Assembly: GCA_905221615.1 (NCBI GenBank)
Contig: CAJNDT010003179.1
Span: forward strand, 572,311 to 636,310
Reading direction: 5' to 3'
DNA length: 64,000 bases
Source of the DNA: Symbiodinium sp. CCMP2592
Taxonomy: Eukaryota > Sar > Dinophyceae > Suessiales > Symbiodiniaceae
Of the stretch, positions 39,961 to 53,900 are shown in pieces. The notes under the pieces were generated by a model that ran no database searches, had not been told where the DNA came from, and saw only the letters and a list, made by a program, of their open reading frames with translations. How positions within the stretch are numbered: the stretch's first letter is position 1; every line of letters begins with the position of its first letter. The translations under genes and the position numbers were made by a program.

Positions 39961-39966
39961 AGTAAG

Positions 39967-40000
39967 GGAGGCTCAACTCCGGGAGATCCACGAAAAACGG
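39967..40000 (+). CDS. Predicted short exon, unknown protein
   Basis: Six nt after the family O hairpin, AAG|G opens EAQLREIHEKR and a GT donor follows (CGG|GTCACC). The downstream frame stays open for many codons, so the end is uncertain. Confidence 0.28.
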
Positions 40001-40379
40001 GTCACCTCGAGCCGCACATCGAAATCTCAAAAAAACACGGGGCCTCCGTGTCATTCTTGCGAGAGTCGCACCCTATATCTTAGAGTCGGGCCCGCTTGGC
40101 GCGAGGAGAGCCTGGACGAGATTCCGACACAGGCACTCAGGGGCCGCCATTGTCAGAGAGGGAGGTTTATGAGAGGTCCGTCAAAGTCAGCTCAAAAGCC
40201 AATTGCCAATTCTATAGTCATTCAAGCTCCTCTCTGGCACGGCTTTAAAAGTTGGCACACTACCTGATCCCACGCGCTGTGGGCGGTGTTCCCAAAATAC
40301 CCATCACATCCTACCGGCTGTCACGCCTTACTTGCGGCAGAATCGTGTATCATCAGGCCAGGGCTGGTTTTGTGACCTA

Positions 40380-40462
40380 CCCATACTGTAGCCCCCGTAG
40401 TAGTTCCTTTTGTAGATTACCTTATAGGATTCTAAAGGAACTACTATGGGGCCTATGGGTAA
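40380..40462 (+). repeat. Inverted-repeat element, family C, copy 2
   Basis: CCCATACTGTAGCCCCCGTA then GTAGTTCCTTTTG at the left, GGAACTACTATGGGGCCTAT at the right. A short open piece (FGALQDLRTR, 40481-40510, GT donor) follows 18 nt later but is too small to call. Confidence 0.88.
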
Positions 40463-40510
40463 GTACGTGTAGCTTGCCAGTTCGGGGCTTTGCAAGATCT
40501 AAGGACGAGA

Positions 40511-41827
40511 GTTCACCAGTTTTAAGATGACGGCTTGGACTTTCAGGATTTGGGTTCGGCACGCTTGCGCGAGGTTGCCGAGATTCGGGTTCTTGCGGCT
40601 TTCTCTGTCCAGAGTTTCGCGTTCAGACGGTTAGGTTGAACTAGGGCTTGGGTTTAGGGCTTTGTTCGACCTGTCAAGCATGAGGATCAACGCGCATAAT
40701 TAAAGCGCCGGCGAGTTGTGTCGGTTCCTCGTTCCATGCATGATTTCCCCCCGTCAAGTCTCTCACCCACTGGGCTGCTAGGTCTTTTTTTGGCTTGGAC
40801 AGGTTTGCAGTCTGAGAGCCAATATGTGTTCCTTCCGCGACATATCACCCGCGCCTCCTTGCTCCAAGCGTCCAGATGGTTCAGGTTTTCTTATCGGTTG
40901 TATTCCCTCACAAGGACACCCAAGGAGACCCGAACATTATTAAGTAGGGGTCGGAATGGCGAGAAAAGGCGTGGAATATGTACAGCATCGTTTCCCGTTA
41001 AAGCCCGTGCAGAATCACGTGGACTATACTCTATATATATATATATATATATATGTATATGGATCCCCAAAGCTATGAAGGCACTTAAAATTGAAAGTTC
41101 AGCTTCCGCGAAGCAATGGCAATTACTGTGACCGTTTGCCTTCTCAGCGGCGAGGCCGCGTCTGCTTCTCACCAAGAGCTGGTAGACGTTGGGTATGCCC
41201 ACACTCTGTAGCAGTTGGATAGTATGCATAGTCTATAACTGGACAGCACTTCTTATGACCCCGAATGTGCATTGTTACAGGGTGGGTCACTACCCTAGGT
41301 AGACGTTTGAATTCTGTTCAGGGTGAATAGTCGCGTGCTTTAGGGTTGAGAGTTTGGGATTTTATAGTTTGGGGCTTCAGGGTTTTGGGGTTTTGGGTTG
41401 CTTTCTGCTCCAAAGCGGCAGTCTTTTGTTTCAACCCAGGGTATGGAGATACATTAATGCTGCTTTGGAACAACAGAAGGCTTTCGACTGTTAAAGAAAT
41501 CACGCGCAAGACCGCAGGTGCAAAGCGATCGAAATCAAAGACTTGCCTCAATAAGCTGCAATGAGAGTACATTAACAAAGCAAGTCTAAGTCTAGGTGTC
41601 AAGATATTACTAGCTGGATGCTCCCCGAATCCTAAACCTCAAACCGCCGAGTGGAATATCGGAGACGGGAAGGTGCTTCCAACCCTTACTTGCATCCAGA
41701 TCCTAAATGCCCCCTAAGTCCTAAACCTAGGTCCAAAACCCTACTAAACCCAAAACCCATCCGATGCAATGCGGGCTTCGCCCCTGCCAAGCAGGAGGGA
41801 AAAAATCCCGAAACCCTAACCCCTAAA
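40511..41827. other. Unassigned stretch upstream of the RCC1-like gene
   Basis: Includes a TA microsatellite (41033-41055) and TTTAGGG text near 41340-41400. The first exon of the RCC1-like gene, which should start with Met and the first ubiquitin-like strand, must lie here or further left but was not recognised. Confidence 0.4.
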
Positions 41828-41926
41828 CTGGGTTGTGCTTTGGGATCTTTTTTAATTCCCCCTACTATTTTGTAGAGAACCAGAATCGTAAATAATTTTG
41901 AAAAGGGGCTTAAAGGACAACTCAGA
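41828..41926. repeat. Inverted-repeat element, family J, copy 3
   Basis: CTGGGTTGTGCTTTGGGATC at the left, GGGGCTTAAAGGACAACTCAG at the right, with TTTTGTAGAGAACCAGAAT inside. It ends 21 nt before the acceptor of the first recognised exon of the RCC1-like gene. Confidence 0.85.
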
Positions 41927-41947
41927 AAACCTAAGCCCTGAGCCCAG

Positions 41948-44900
41948 GTATCCTTGGATCCTAGTCGCTCGGTGGAGACTCTCCGGGCCAAAGCGTCGCA
42001 GGCTCTCGGGCGGAGTGTCGGCAAGCTGGTGTCTTCTGGAGGACCGAGCTTCTGAAAGGGGTCTTTGGAGGGTTGAGGGGTGAGAGGATCGAAAGGTTTA
42101 GAGTTTAGGGGTTTGAGGAAGGCTCTGCCAGAGAGCTTCGCTGCCGGCATACACTCCAAGTCCGTGCTTAAAAAAGGGGTCAGATTTGGAGGGTTTGGGG
42201 TTATCAGGTTTTGTTGTCTTCGTTTGGTTATCCGGGATAGCATGGGGCAGTTGCATGGCACGTACCGTGAGGGTTTCTAGTCTCCCAAGCCACTAAAATC
42301 GAAACAGCTTGAACCCTCAAGTGGCCCGAAGCCAGAAACCCGAAAATGGCCGTAGGACGCCCTAGACCTAAACCCCAAACCCCACAAAACGCGCGAGGTA
42401 GCTTCCTTCGAGGGCGGGGCAGCTTGGCAGATGCCGGTGTGCAAGATGGCGATACCATCACAGTGGTCACGCAGAAGGTGGCGTTGCGGGCTACGGACGC
42501 TCTGGAAGTTTAATTAGGGTTTAGGACCTTAGGAGTTTAGGGGTTTAGGTTTTGGGAAGTCTAGTGATGTTTGGTTGGGAAGGCTTCTGCCGGATCTCGT
42601 CGCTCCCTGGGTCTCTTTGTTCTCTCTCCTTTATAAACTGCTGCCGGCCAAACCTCAGCCTCCAGAAAGCAAGGACTTCTTTGTCAAAGGCCTCTTGAAG
42701 AATGGGATTTGGGAAGTGGTGCAAGGCTATCGCCCGCTGTCCCCGTAAGCACAGAATGAAGCTGAGGGTCCCGACTAAAAGGGCCCGCCACTACCGCTCT
42801 GCTACTGTACTATCACTGTACTACTGCATTACTGCACGACTACTACTACTGCTGTACCACTACCGTACTATGCTGTACTGCTACTATCCCCCGAACCCCA
42901 ATTGATGCTAGTAAGTACCTTCGCATGTCACGGTCGCATGCAAGCCTTGTCTTTTACCTGAATCCGTGCCTGCCTCGTCTTGATCGGATTCCGGCTTCAC
43001 GCGTTACTTTGAACCGCAAGGACTCGAGGGCCTTGATAGCAGGGGATAGGCTTTTTGATCAGGTTACATATAGCTTTGCCTGAACTTACGTGTGTATGTA
43101 TAAGAAAGAATATTCCTGTCTTTCATGTTTCCCGAACGAAGCCGTGGGAGCAAGGAAAGTGCTTTCGCCTTCATCCGCGCAGATGGCTCGGTTGTCACTT
43201 GGGGAGATCAATGGGAAGGTGGCGATTGCAGCGATGTCCAGGACCAAGGCTTTTGGGTTTTTAGGGTTTAGGGTTTAGGCTTTAGGGTTTAAGGGTTTAG
43301 GGTTTGTTGTGAGTGTGAGTTGACGACTTTGTGCTCGGAAGTTAATGAACCGAGAGCCAATGCGCTCGACCCCTCAATCTAGGTTCACCCCCAAACCGAG
43401 TGCGAGTGCTAAAAAAGGACTTAGGGTTTAAGGGTTTACCTGGACCCTAAAAAACCTACCATTTGGGTTCCCTATTTTGATTTCCTTGTATGTCCTGAAA
43501 CAGGTAGGTTACTTGGGGATAAGACAGGGTTTCGGCCTCAGGATTTGGAGTTTGGGGAAGAGGGTTTAGGGAATACGATCCAGGACCAACTGCACGATGT
43601 GCAGTCAATCCAAGCCACCGCAGCCGCCTTCGCGGCCCTTTGTGCCGATGGAAGAGTCGTATCTCAAAGTGAACTTTGCAAAGTTCCTTTTTCTTTCTCT
43701 AAGTTGTCCTTTGCTCCCTGATCCTGGGTCGGAGCAACTTCTCTTCTAGTCTAAACAGTTTAAACCCTATTCAAACTCATTAAGGGCCCTACACTAGTTG
43801 AAGTGGACCCTGATTGGAGGTCAGTTGGGGCAACCCAGAATTCGGCGGCGACAGCTCTACGGTCCAGTGGCGCCTCGTCGACGTGAGCCAAATTCAATCA
43901 ACGAGTGGTGCCTTTGCCGCTCTTCGGCCACTCGTCACAGGATTTCGGGCTTTGGCTTTGTCGTTTAGCAGCAAGTTGTCACTGGAGCCAGGTGTTTCCG
44001 GGAACCTGTTATGAGGCAGGACGGGTACCATTTGATGTGGTGTTACCTAAGCCCTCCCGGACCCCAATGCCCAACGCTAATACTCAGGCCAGCATGGCAC
44101 CTTGACAATATCTTGCTTCAAAACTCATGAGAAATCGTGCATGTAGCTTGAGCTGTTCTTCATCAGAGGTTTCTTGTATCAGCCCAAACTGCAAGTCCTT
44201 GACCCGTTGTAACGACCGCAAAGAACCCTACACCGTAGAGGCCTGTTGGAACCCGGACCAAACCCGCAGACTGTACTGAAGCCTTATATGGTACCCTTCT
44301 ATAACCTTTAGGCCCCAGACTCCAAACTTCAAAAGCAAGTGGAGGCTCAGGGGATAAGTTCATATGAATTGGTAAGTTCTTTCCGAACTATCTAAACAAA
44401 CATCTCCGTTTTTATTACCTTTAGGATTCTCTCCGCACCCAGGGCTTCTTCACACGTATCCCGCAAAATACCCTAGTTTTCAAAGCAAACCCTACCCATA
44501 GGCACCAAAGTAGTTCCTTTTTGGGGTTTATATTTAGAATTTTATGAGGTAGTTCCAAAAAGGAACTACTATGGGGCCTCTGGGTCAGCCTAAACCCTAA
44601 AGCCCCAGGCAAGACGGCACCGTAGAGACCTGGGGGATGCCTCATCTTGGTGGCAACTGCGACCTCGTCTACGGGAAGCTGCAAAATGTCCGGCAGATCC
44701 AGGCGGTTTAGGGTTTAGGGAGTTTCAATAAAGTGGTTTCTATAACCTTTCTAGACAGGTTCGTAGAAGGATCGCTATCAGGAACTGTAAAGCTTCAGGC
44801 TGGAAGGGTACCGTGAACCTGACGCCATAAGCCTTGTAGGTTCAAGATTCGAAAAGCCCAGCCCCAACATGCTACGTGCACACGGCGCAAATCAATGAGT

Positions 44901-47900
44901 GGCAGTGGAATCTTCGGTGCTCGATCTCGACGTAGGTTACTGTATGGAAGTAGTAGCACAACCGTTACATAGTATGGTTTGGGCCCTGGATCTTAGACAT
45001 TCTTAAACAATTATGAACCGTGAGGACCCAAGACCCCAACCTACACCAGGCATTTAGTAGGTGCTGCAGTTTGTATGTACTTGCGCAATGAATCCGAAGT
45101 CATCGTGCCACAACGAAACTTTGTGACCACAACAAACTTTGTGACCCTGGAATCCTGGAACTACGAAGCACAACCTGTAAAGCCTTTTGCGGCCGTATGA
45201 ATGCGCTTGGAGCCCCAGGTAGCCTTCACCCAAACCCGAAACTCTGTGTCATCTGCAGCGAGAGCCAAAAAAACTCAAAGCCTGTCCAGGCCAACGATGC
45301 AGCGTTCGCTGCTCTCCGAGCAGATGGCTCCGTGGTCACCTGGGGCGCCGACGAGGAGGGCGGCAACAGCCAAGAGGCCGTATAGTTTCTATGGACTTGC
45401 TACAGGGCTTGAGGCCTCTAAGTCTTTAGGGCTGGAGGATGGCTTAGGGTTTGGAGGCCACCGCGCGACAGTGACATGGGTTGTTCCCAGGTGCCCCTTT
45501 GGGGGTTCCTTGCTGAGTTGTTGTAGAAGATAATCTGTTTGAGAGAGGGCAACACGCGTTGTCCTGCGGCATGTGCTGCACCGCTTGAGTTCCTACGATA
45601 AGCGTACCGGGGGCCTTTTGTGCGGAAACCCTCCGACAGTGCACAGCAAGATAGGGCTGCACTGTTTGGGCTGAGGTTTCCGATGGTGGCCTTGGGCCGT
45701 AGAGACTCTGAGTGTTGGGACTTCTAGCCGTTCCGAAGCGCCGCGCCATGGCCGAGCCCTCAACCCTGACTCACCCCTGAACCTTACACCCTAAACTTGG
45801 TCGTAAACCTTGTAGAGAGTTTGAATATGTTCATCAGATCCTCTTATATCAATGACATGTAGCCGATAAAACACTCAGAGCCAATATGTAAAGGAAAACC
45901 TTCAAAATAACTGAATAAAAATTAAGTTAAACTATGAAGGCCCCATATTTGACAAGAAACCTAGTCCGCAGGTGCAGCAATACCTCCACGGCGTGCGGTG
46001 CATCCAGAAGCTCGGGTCAGAAGAGGTTTCTGCGTAAGGCTCCATTTGCCATTTGTGCCTTCACCAGGGGACATGAATTGTACTGCTGTTGCTGGGGGTC
46101 GGCGGGGTGGTGTTGTTTGGACTTCCGGAAGATGAGACCATGCAAAATTTACAATTCAGGCACCGCTGTCTCTGCTTCGTTGATGCTGTGACCCTCAGAC
46201 ACGGGCAACCTTCAAGCACCGGCCGGGGGGGATTGCCATTGCTGACTGATGAAGGGCGGTGGAAGCTTTAGAGTCTCAGAGTCCTTACCCATAGGCCGCA
46301 TGGTAGTTTCTTTCTGGGGCTAATAATGTAGAAATTCTGTATGGTCATCCCAAAAAGGAACTACTATGGGGCCTGTGGGTAAGGTATCCTTACTGTGCCT
46401 GGTGGTTGTGCTAGTAACAGGGGAGTGAAAACCGAAAGTTCGTTCTGGCAATCGGGTTCTGAAGCTTTTGAGTTTTGCACAAGCCATGGCCTTCAATGAC
46501 TTCAACTCTGATCGACCCCTTATTGGACCCAAGTCTGAGGACTACGGCCCTTAAAGTAGGGTTTAGGAAAGTTTCGGACATTTTCGCGGAGAGTGAGGAG
46601 AGGCTTCCCGGGCTTCACCGCCATCAAAGAACATGGCCAGGCAGGTTTTGGTTTGGTGTTCACGGGGGCACTCCAATTCTGTCAGCTGCGGTCATGTTTT
46701 AGGGTTTGGGTTCGTTTCAGGGGAGTGGGCCAGGCAAAACCTCAACGCCTTTTTTTGTGGAGCTGAGCTAGCAGATGGCGTCTCAGAGTCATGTCCTTCG
46801 TGGTATGAGGCTCACCCATGATCGCGCCCTTCTGACTGCTGAAAGGTCTCAAGCCCGAATGGCCGAACAGCTACAAACGCGAAAGCACTTTGCCAACGTC
46901 CGCCACAAGCACAGACCGGGAGTGCTAGGTCTAGAATCTATAGAGTTCAGTGCTCGGACTCTTACAAACCTAACCCCCGACGTCTGGAACCCGATCCTAA
47001 ATCCTGAACTGAAAACCGGCAGGGGAAGTGAGGTTGCAGAGCTAGGCCGCTAATGTTCCGGATGCATTGAACAAGTAAGAATTGCTTTCGATCGCTGACA
47101 GAGTTATAATCCATGGTATAGTCGACTCCCAAAGCCCTATGCTGATTGTCAAGGACCCTGTATTGGAGCAAGTGTCACTGTGCAGGTGGTGTCCTGGGGC
47201 TTCATCGATCCTGATGTGCCTTGCTCGAGAAAGCAGGTCTATCAACATGGGTCCAAGCCTTAAGCCCGAAAACCTTTCCCTGATGCTAGAACCGGCTGAG
47301 CATGGCTTGTGACAGCTGCCGAAGGAATTTCAGGTTTACATCGGGTTCGGGGTTGCGGGTCTACTGGCTGCACGCTTGCTGCCACGGGCACTTCTGAAGC
47401 AAGACACTTCTCACGCTGAGATGTGCCACCCGAAGCTGCGAAGCCGTCGCAGAAATCTCCAAGGTAGGTGTCAAACGACCCAATCCTAACAAACCGCACC
47501 TGGGATTGTGGGGTTCTCGCTTTCGCTTAGTATGAATGCTTTATGATTTTGCAGTTCCGGCTACAGTAGGGTGGGGGATTGGTTTTGGGGTAGGGGTCTG
47601 TGCGAAGCGACAGTTTCGATGATGATGCAAGGTGCACCTCCCCGGGCTGGACCAGGCAGAAGGCATCTACAGAACCGGACTCTCCGATGTCAAGGAGCAA
47701 CCGTGGGATTCCTGATAATTCTCTGTGTTACTTATTGGGGGCTCTACGTTTGTAAAGTGTACACCCGGTGGTCTATTGACACTAATAGGGGCCGTCATAA
47801 TTAGAATAGGGTTTTGGGCCCCATTATCGTCTAATTGTAACGAGGAACCCCAACAGGCGCTATATTATTGTCGTTGTGCTGGACGCAAGGGGCTTATTCA

Positions 47901-50900
47901 GTTACAGGAAGGTCGGCTGCAGAACTCCTAATTCAAAGCCTTAATCAAACTGTACTCGGGTTCTCCTTACGGTAGGGTTCCTTAGTTCTGCGATCCGTCA
48001 GCAAAGGAATTCGGAGACCTGGGCGGTGCTTGTAGTGATTCTGTCCGGAGGGAGTTGACAGTTGATCTGCCTTTCTCAGGTTGGCTATGTCAATGCGAGT
48101 CCGAGGTTTGGCTTGCATGCAACATCTTCCACCTTCGCTTTCCATTCAAGCTGCCCTAAACCCTAAAACCCTAAACCCTAAAACCCTAAACTCCAAAAGT
48201 TTACTATGCCCCACACGCGCACACAGCCCCAAGCCCTGGCAGTTAAGCCAACGTACGTTTATGGCCCCAACGATAGAGACTTTGTGCTCAACACTTGTAT
48301 AGGTTCGAGCGCGCCGCCCTGCCATCATTCTACAGTAAACTTTTCGAAGAATATCGGCATGTTCTCCAAGGGTCAGCTGCGATGTGTTTCCGAAGGGAAG
48401 CCGCATCCCGACGGCAGATTTCGTTGGGTATTCAGACTTCGTTGGGTATCGACAACTAGAAGCATACCTTGGAACAATCGCCGTTCGCAGGAGATGCGAA
48501 TGATGGGTGACACGTGGGCCGCGGTTGGCTCCGATGAGCGCATCAAGACTTGGGGATACCTGGAGCAGCACATAGACTTTGGCACCGCAAAGTTCACAAC
48601 AGTAGCTCTAACGTGTTTTTAGCTGCGTCGACCAAGTTAGCCTTTCTAGGCCCGTCCCACAGGGCCACGTGCTGAGGGCTTATTCGAAGGTCCATCGCAG
48701 GGCAGACAAAATCCGAGCATCGGATGTGGCGATATTTATAGCTGCCCGCGAGCAGTTGTACATACTTGAAACTGATTTGCGAGTCTACTGCTGCCGACTC
48801 TCCACAACTTTCAGACAATACTGAGTGACTTCACCGCGTGTCCGTAAAATACGCTCGTGACCATCTGTGGGGATCACAAGAGTCGCACTACTTGCTGTCA
48901 CGACGGCGACAGCGACCATCTGCAGCACCATCACTGCCACCGGCCTTACAGTTGTTTTGTACTTGTGATAGCTTCCTTCCCTCTTCCCATCTTAGAATGC
49001 ACCCGAAGCCCTCACATCGAGCACCTTCAAATCCGAGGATACACCGGTGACCGGAAGAAGCAGCATCAACTGCATGCGATGCGGGGTGTGAAGCGCATCA
49101 TTCACAACGAAAGCAACGCATGGGCTGCCATCACCAACGAAGCAGTGGCTGCAGAAGGGAGAGAGGTTCGGATGGTTTAGATCGATATCATCGGCAGCCG
49201 AAGACTCGAACCTTCATCCTCGACGACAATCAGCGTGTTCCTGCCCTGTTTAGAGGTGTAGCAGTGGAATCATTGATTACACCGCCTCCTATCTGTACTG
49301 TAAGCAGCTGTCGGGTTTGGGAACCCTCGATTTCCAGCCTTGATGGCGGGTTTCCGGTTGATTCATATAGGCAAGCACCCTTCATCTTTGCACGTTGGCT
49401 ACGGAACCACTTGAGAAGCTAAAGGGGCCTCCAAGCATATTTCCGCGTTGCCAGGGGCTTCGTGCCGTGATGCCAAGCACCCAAATGCTGAATTGCTAAG
49501 GTTTCCTTGAGTCATCATCACCCCACGTTCCGAATTCTTAAACTCCGCAAAGTGTCCTCGGCTTGGAGTCCCCAGCCCGATTCGTGCATCCCACGGACCT
49601 TGCGGTTTAGTGCCTGGTATTTTGGGACTGAGAGAAGGCTCATCCAACATCTCTGGACCCTTGTTAGTTCGGTTCTGGACCCTCCATTCTCGGACCCTTG
49701 TGCAGCGCTTTAACCCTAGAGCTTCAACTGTAAACCCGCAAAAATTCCTAAAGAACCCGAAACTTTAGGAACTTAGGACGGCTCGGTCGCCACCTGGGGT
49801 GAGCCCTGCTCTGGCGGAGACAGCCGATCAGTGAAGAGGCGTCTGAAGCCTGGGCCCATTTCAGAGGGCTATAGGGTTTAGGGCGTATTTTTTGATGGTT
49901 TAGGGCTGTTTTTTTGGATTTAGGATTTATTTTTGGTGGTTTAGAACTTTTTTTTGTGGTTTAGGGCTTATTTTTTTGGTTTAGGGCATATTTTTCAGGG
50001 TTTATGGATGTTTAGGGGTTTGGGGTTTAGGGCTTATTTTTTGGGGTTTAGGGTTTAGGGTAGGGTTCACGGTTTAGGATTCGGGATCAGTTACATCACA
50101 GTTACATATTTCTTTCTATCTAGACATGGATGCATGTGCATACCTATTGTGGACATCGTTTTGAAGATTGCCATAGGTGAGTCGCCTCCGTATGTAGGAC
50201 AAATGGGTGTTAGCACACATGAAAATGTTCCGGGCAGCTGCGTGCAAACAAGTATGTATGTATGTGTATATATATATGTACGTATTTAAGTATGTGTTTA
50301 ATTACTTGGTTAACCTGATGTGGTTATGCATGTGTTTTATTTGTTCATTAAGTTGATATCTTGTTGTGCATTTATTCGTTAGTCTACGTATGTAAACATG
50401 TGTTGCAATCGCCCCAGGGAGTCTTCAGCAGCAGCCCAGAGAGCGGGAGGTCAGCCTGAAGCCTGTAGGGTTTACATGTAGGGATGTAGGGTTTGGGGTT
50501 TACTTTTATGTTGGTTGAGGTTGAGGTTTTCTTAGATGCAACTATGTTTGTTGTTCCAAGTGCCAGTTATTTATAACCTATAAGCTTGAAGCTCAAGGTC
50601 TCTAGCCTTCCGAGGAAGAAGGTGGAGCACATCCAGGCATCCGGCAGCGCTTTTGCCGCGATCCGCTCGGATGGTGGCGTGGTGACCTGGGGAGTCCAAG
50701 ACCAAGGCGGTTTTGGTCACAGCTCGCTTTTAGGATCTGGTTCAGAGATGTAGGGGGTTCAGGGTTTTAGGGTTTCAGAAGGCTTACTCACTAAGTCATT
50801 GTGGTCAAGTGTTCGTCCTGGCGGAGTCGCAGCAGGCCAGTTGCAAAAGGGTTTCAGAAGGGGCTAGGGTTTTGACCTCATATTCAGAAGCTTTGACTTT

Positions 50901-53900
50901 CTGGAGCGGGGTGGTTTCTGTTCTATTTGGCCCGGGTGGTTTGGTTCCTGGGTTCCCAGCTCAAGGGTGATTGAGTCGGTGCTGCTCTAAGTTGGCTGTG
51001 CGGTTTCCTGCTTGTTTCGATCGTTTCAAAGCACCTATTGAGGTAACTTGCTGCTGTGACATATTTGGGTTGCTATGGCTTGTGCCTGATAAACCCTTAA
51101 ACAGCCCTATACATGCTACATGCTCTGTAAACCAACACACTCCGAAGCTTCACCGAGTTCGTCAAGCGGCAAGAGACAAGGTCCATTCACGCCAAACGGC
51201 TGATGTTTCCTTGCCTGAAATTAGAGCTTATAATGTGCTTTAGTATGAAAATATACTGAAACCTACTATAACAACGTATGTATACATATATATATATATA
51301 TAATGCAGAGATAGTCGTATACTACAGTTCCGTACTCTTCAACGGCCTCCTTTCTGTTGAGATGATGTGACCATGAATGGTGCTACTACTCTCCTCGTTG
51401 TTGTAGGATGCATGCCGTTGTATAGTCTTGCGCCGTTTGCTTACAAGCCTTCGGGCTTCGCAGCCTTATCTGGCTGGGGGAGTTGAACCCTAAACCCTAA
51501 ACCCCAGGCCCTAAACCCCAAGCCCTAAACCCTAAACCCTAAACCCCTAAACCCCAAGCCCTAAACCCTAAACCCCAAGCCCTAAACCCCAAAACCCCAC
51601 CCTTAGTTATTGCAGGTGGCAACAGCCAGGCCGTCCGAAAGTGTCTGAAGAACGTGAAGGAGATCCAGGCCTAGTCACGGCCTTCTGCACTTGAGGTGTA
51701 ATTACTATACGTAGACTATACAGGCAGCTGAATAACTACCTATACTATTTTGGGAGTTCCCTTTTGTGATTATTGTATAATGGGTCCCCCTAGACTATAG
51801 GGGCCTGAACAATTACCGATACTATTTTGGGGGTTCCTGATTCTAAGTATAGTCTAATGGCCGCAAAAGCCCTATTCTAACTAGTAAAGCCCCTATATTA
51901 CCTTTGGGGTTCAGGCTCCGGCACCCAGACATCGAGAGTCCGGGTTCTAGAAACTTGTTACATCAGCGGCGCACCCTTCAGTTTAAGTTGGAGTTGTTTC
52001 CAAAAATAGGGGGCCCTAATATAGCAACCTAAATAGTAGGATCCTTATTATAAGGACCCCAAAATAAGGTTGCAGCTTTGTGGGACGCGATCAGGCATCC
52101 TGCGCGGCTTTCGCTGCGCTGCGTGCGGATGGGACGGTCGTCGCCTGGGGCAAGAACCTCTGGCCTTTTACTTAGAGCTGTTTTCCAATGTGACGTTGCC
52201 TGTAAGGTCTGTTGTTACCAGGAGCCCTTGTGCTTTGGCTCACGTGAATACTGATTTCGTAGTGCCAGGAGCCTGCAGGGAAAGATGCCCCCTTCGCAAG
52301 AAGCATTTCGAATCCCTGAGGCGTTGGAACAAGTTCTAGCACGTAATCTGCTCCGAGATTGTTGAGAGCTTGGGATTTCAAGTTCAGGGTTTGGGGTTTG
52401 AAGCTTGGCTGTAGGGATTCAGGGCCTAGTGCACTTCCGTCCCTGGGGTTTGGGATTAGCATATGACTGTCGGGATCTAATGTCCTGCACCCACACATTG
52501 CCGAGATTTTGACTTGTTCATCTCTGAGAACTCCAACCCTGAACCCGGCGCCCGGGAAGATGACAATGAGCCAGATCGCTTCAAGTTAGAACAAGGCTGA
52601 GGATTCCGGGTTTTGATGTTTTCGAGTTTTTGGACTGTAGAGGTAATATAGTTGACGAATTCAGTGCCAGGGCTCAGGGTCTTGGTGACATTGAGCCGAA
52701 GCATGGTAGAAGCCAGAAAGTTGGAACATTGGTATCCTGATGCCCCTAAAGTACAGCATAAGGGATCCTAGCACTAATCCTCCTAAACCCATGTTCCGAC
52801 TTTCTGGCTTCTACTGTAAGTCTGGTCTGTCCGCCGAGGAAGAACCATGGTGGAGACTGCTCTGCTGTCCAGGAACAGCTCCACGACGTCACCTGCATTC
52901 AGGCTCGCCGACCTTGAAGCGTCGAACTGAAGACGCTGCAGAAAAATCTAGAAGAATCCAGACCGTAAGCCCTAAACCCCCAGATCCCAGAACGTAGTGT
53001 TTTCTTGGATACCCTCTATTTTATGGCTAGGCAGAAGAAGTGTTGCATGCTACGGTCTAGCTACGCCATACCCATTGGCTCCATGGTCGTTCCATTTTGG
53101 GAGTACCTTATATAAGATTCTATATATGAACCCCGCAAAGGAACTACTATGGAGCCTCTGGGTATACCCTACTAGCGCTCCTACAAGTCCTACCGGCTAA
53201 AGAATTTTCAGCAACTGTTGGCTTCGCGCCGTAGTGAAAAGCTCAGAATGTCTGCTGGGACTTCGAAATGGGGTTCCTTGTTATAGTTATAAGTTATAGT
53301 ATAATGGGCCTCAAAACCCTATTAAGATTATGGATCTCGAATGTTGCGACCTCTCCTCACTTGTCTGATTATCCTCACAGCAGCAGGGACATCAAGAGCA
53401 ACCTGATCTGCAGGGTAGCCAAGGAGGAAGACCTGAAAACGCCGGGGGGGGGGGGGGGGGAAATATGGTGGCCTTAGTAATGACCAATACTATATTGCGG
53501 CCTCCTGATTATATTGATGGTATTTTGGGCGTCAAAACCCTATTCTATTGATTTCTACTTATTAAGGCCCCTACATGAGTTTCCATGCCACTTCAGCAAG
53601 ACCGTCGAGGCACAATCATTTGAAACCGTACCTGTGCTCCAGTGTCACCAACTTGAGGCTTCCTTGGGTGCCTTTGCTGCTATCCGCACGGATGGCTCGG
53701 TGGTGACGTGGGGCCGGCCGGCATGTAAGAAGAGGTCACACGTGTGTCTTCTTTGGACTTGTGCTGGTCTTATGACCTTCTTTCCCCATTTTGTGCTGCT
53801 CCGAAAGTCTAATGTACCCCACAGCCCCATTCGAATCCTTAAGGCCCTGAATATATATATATATATATATGCATATACATAGGTTTGTTTTGACTGTAAA

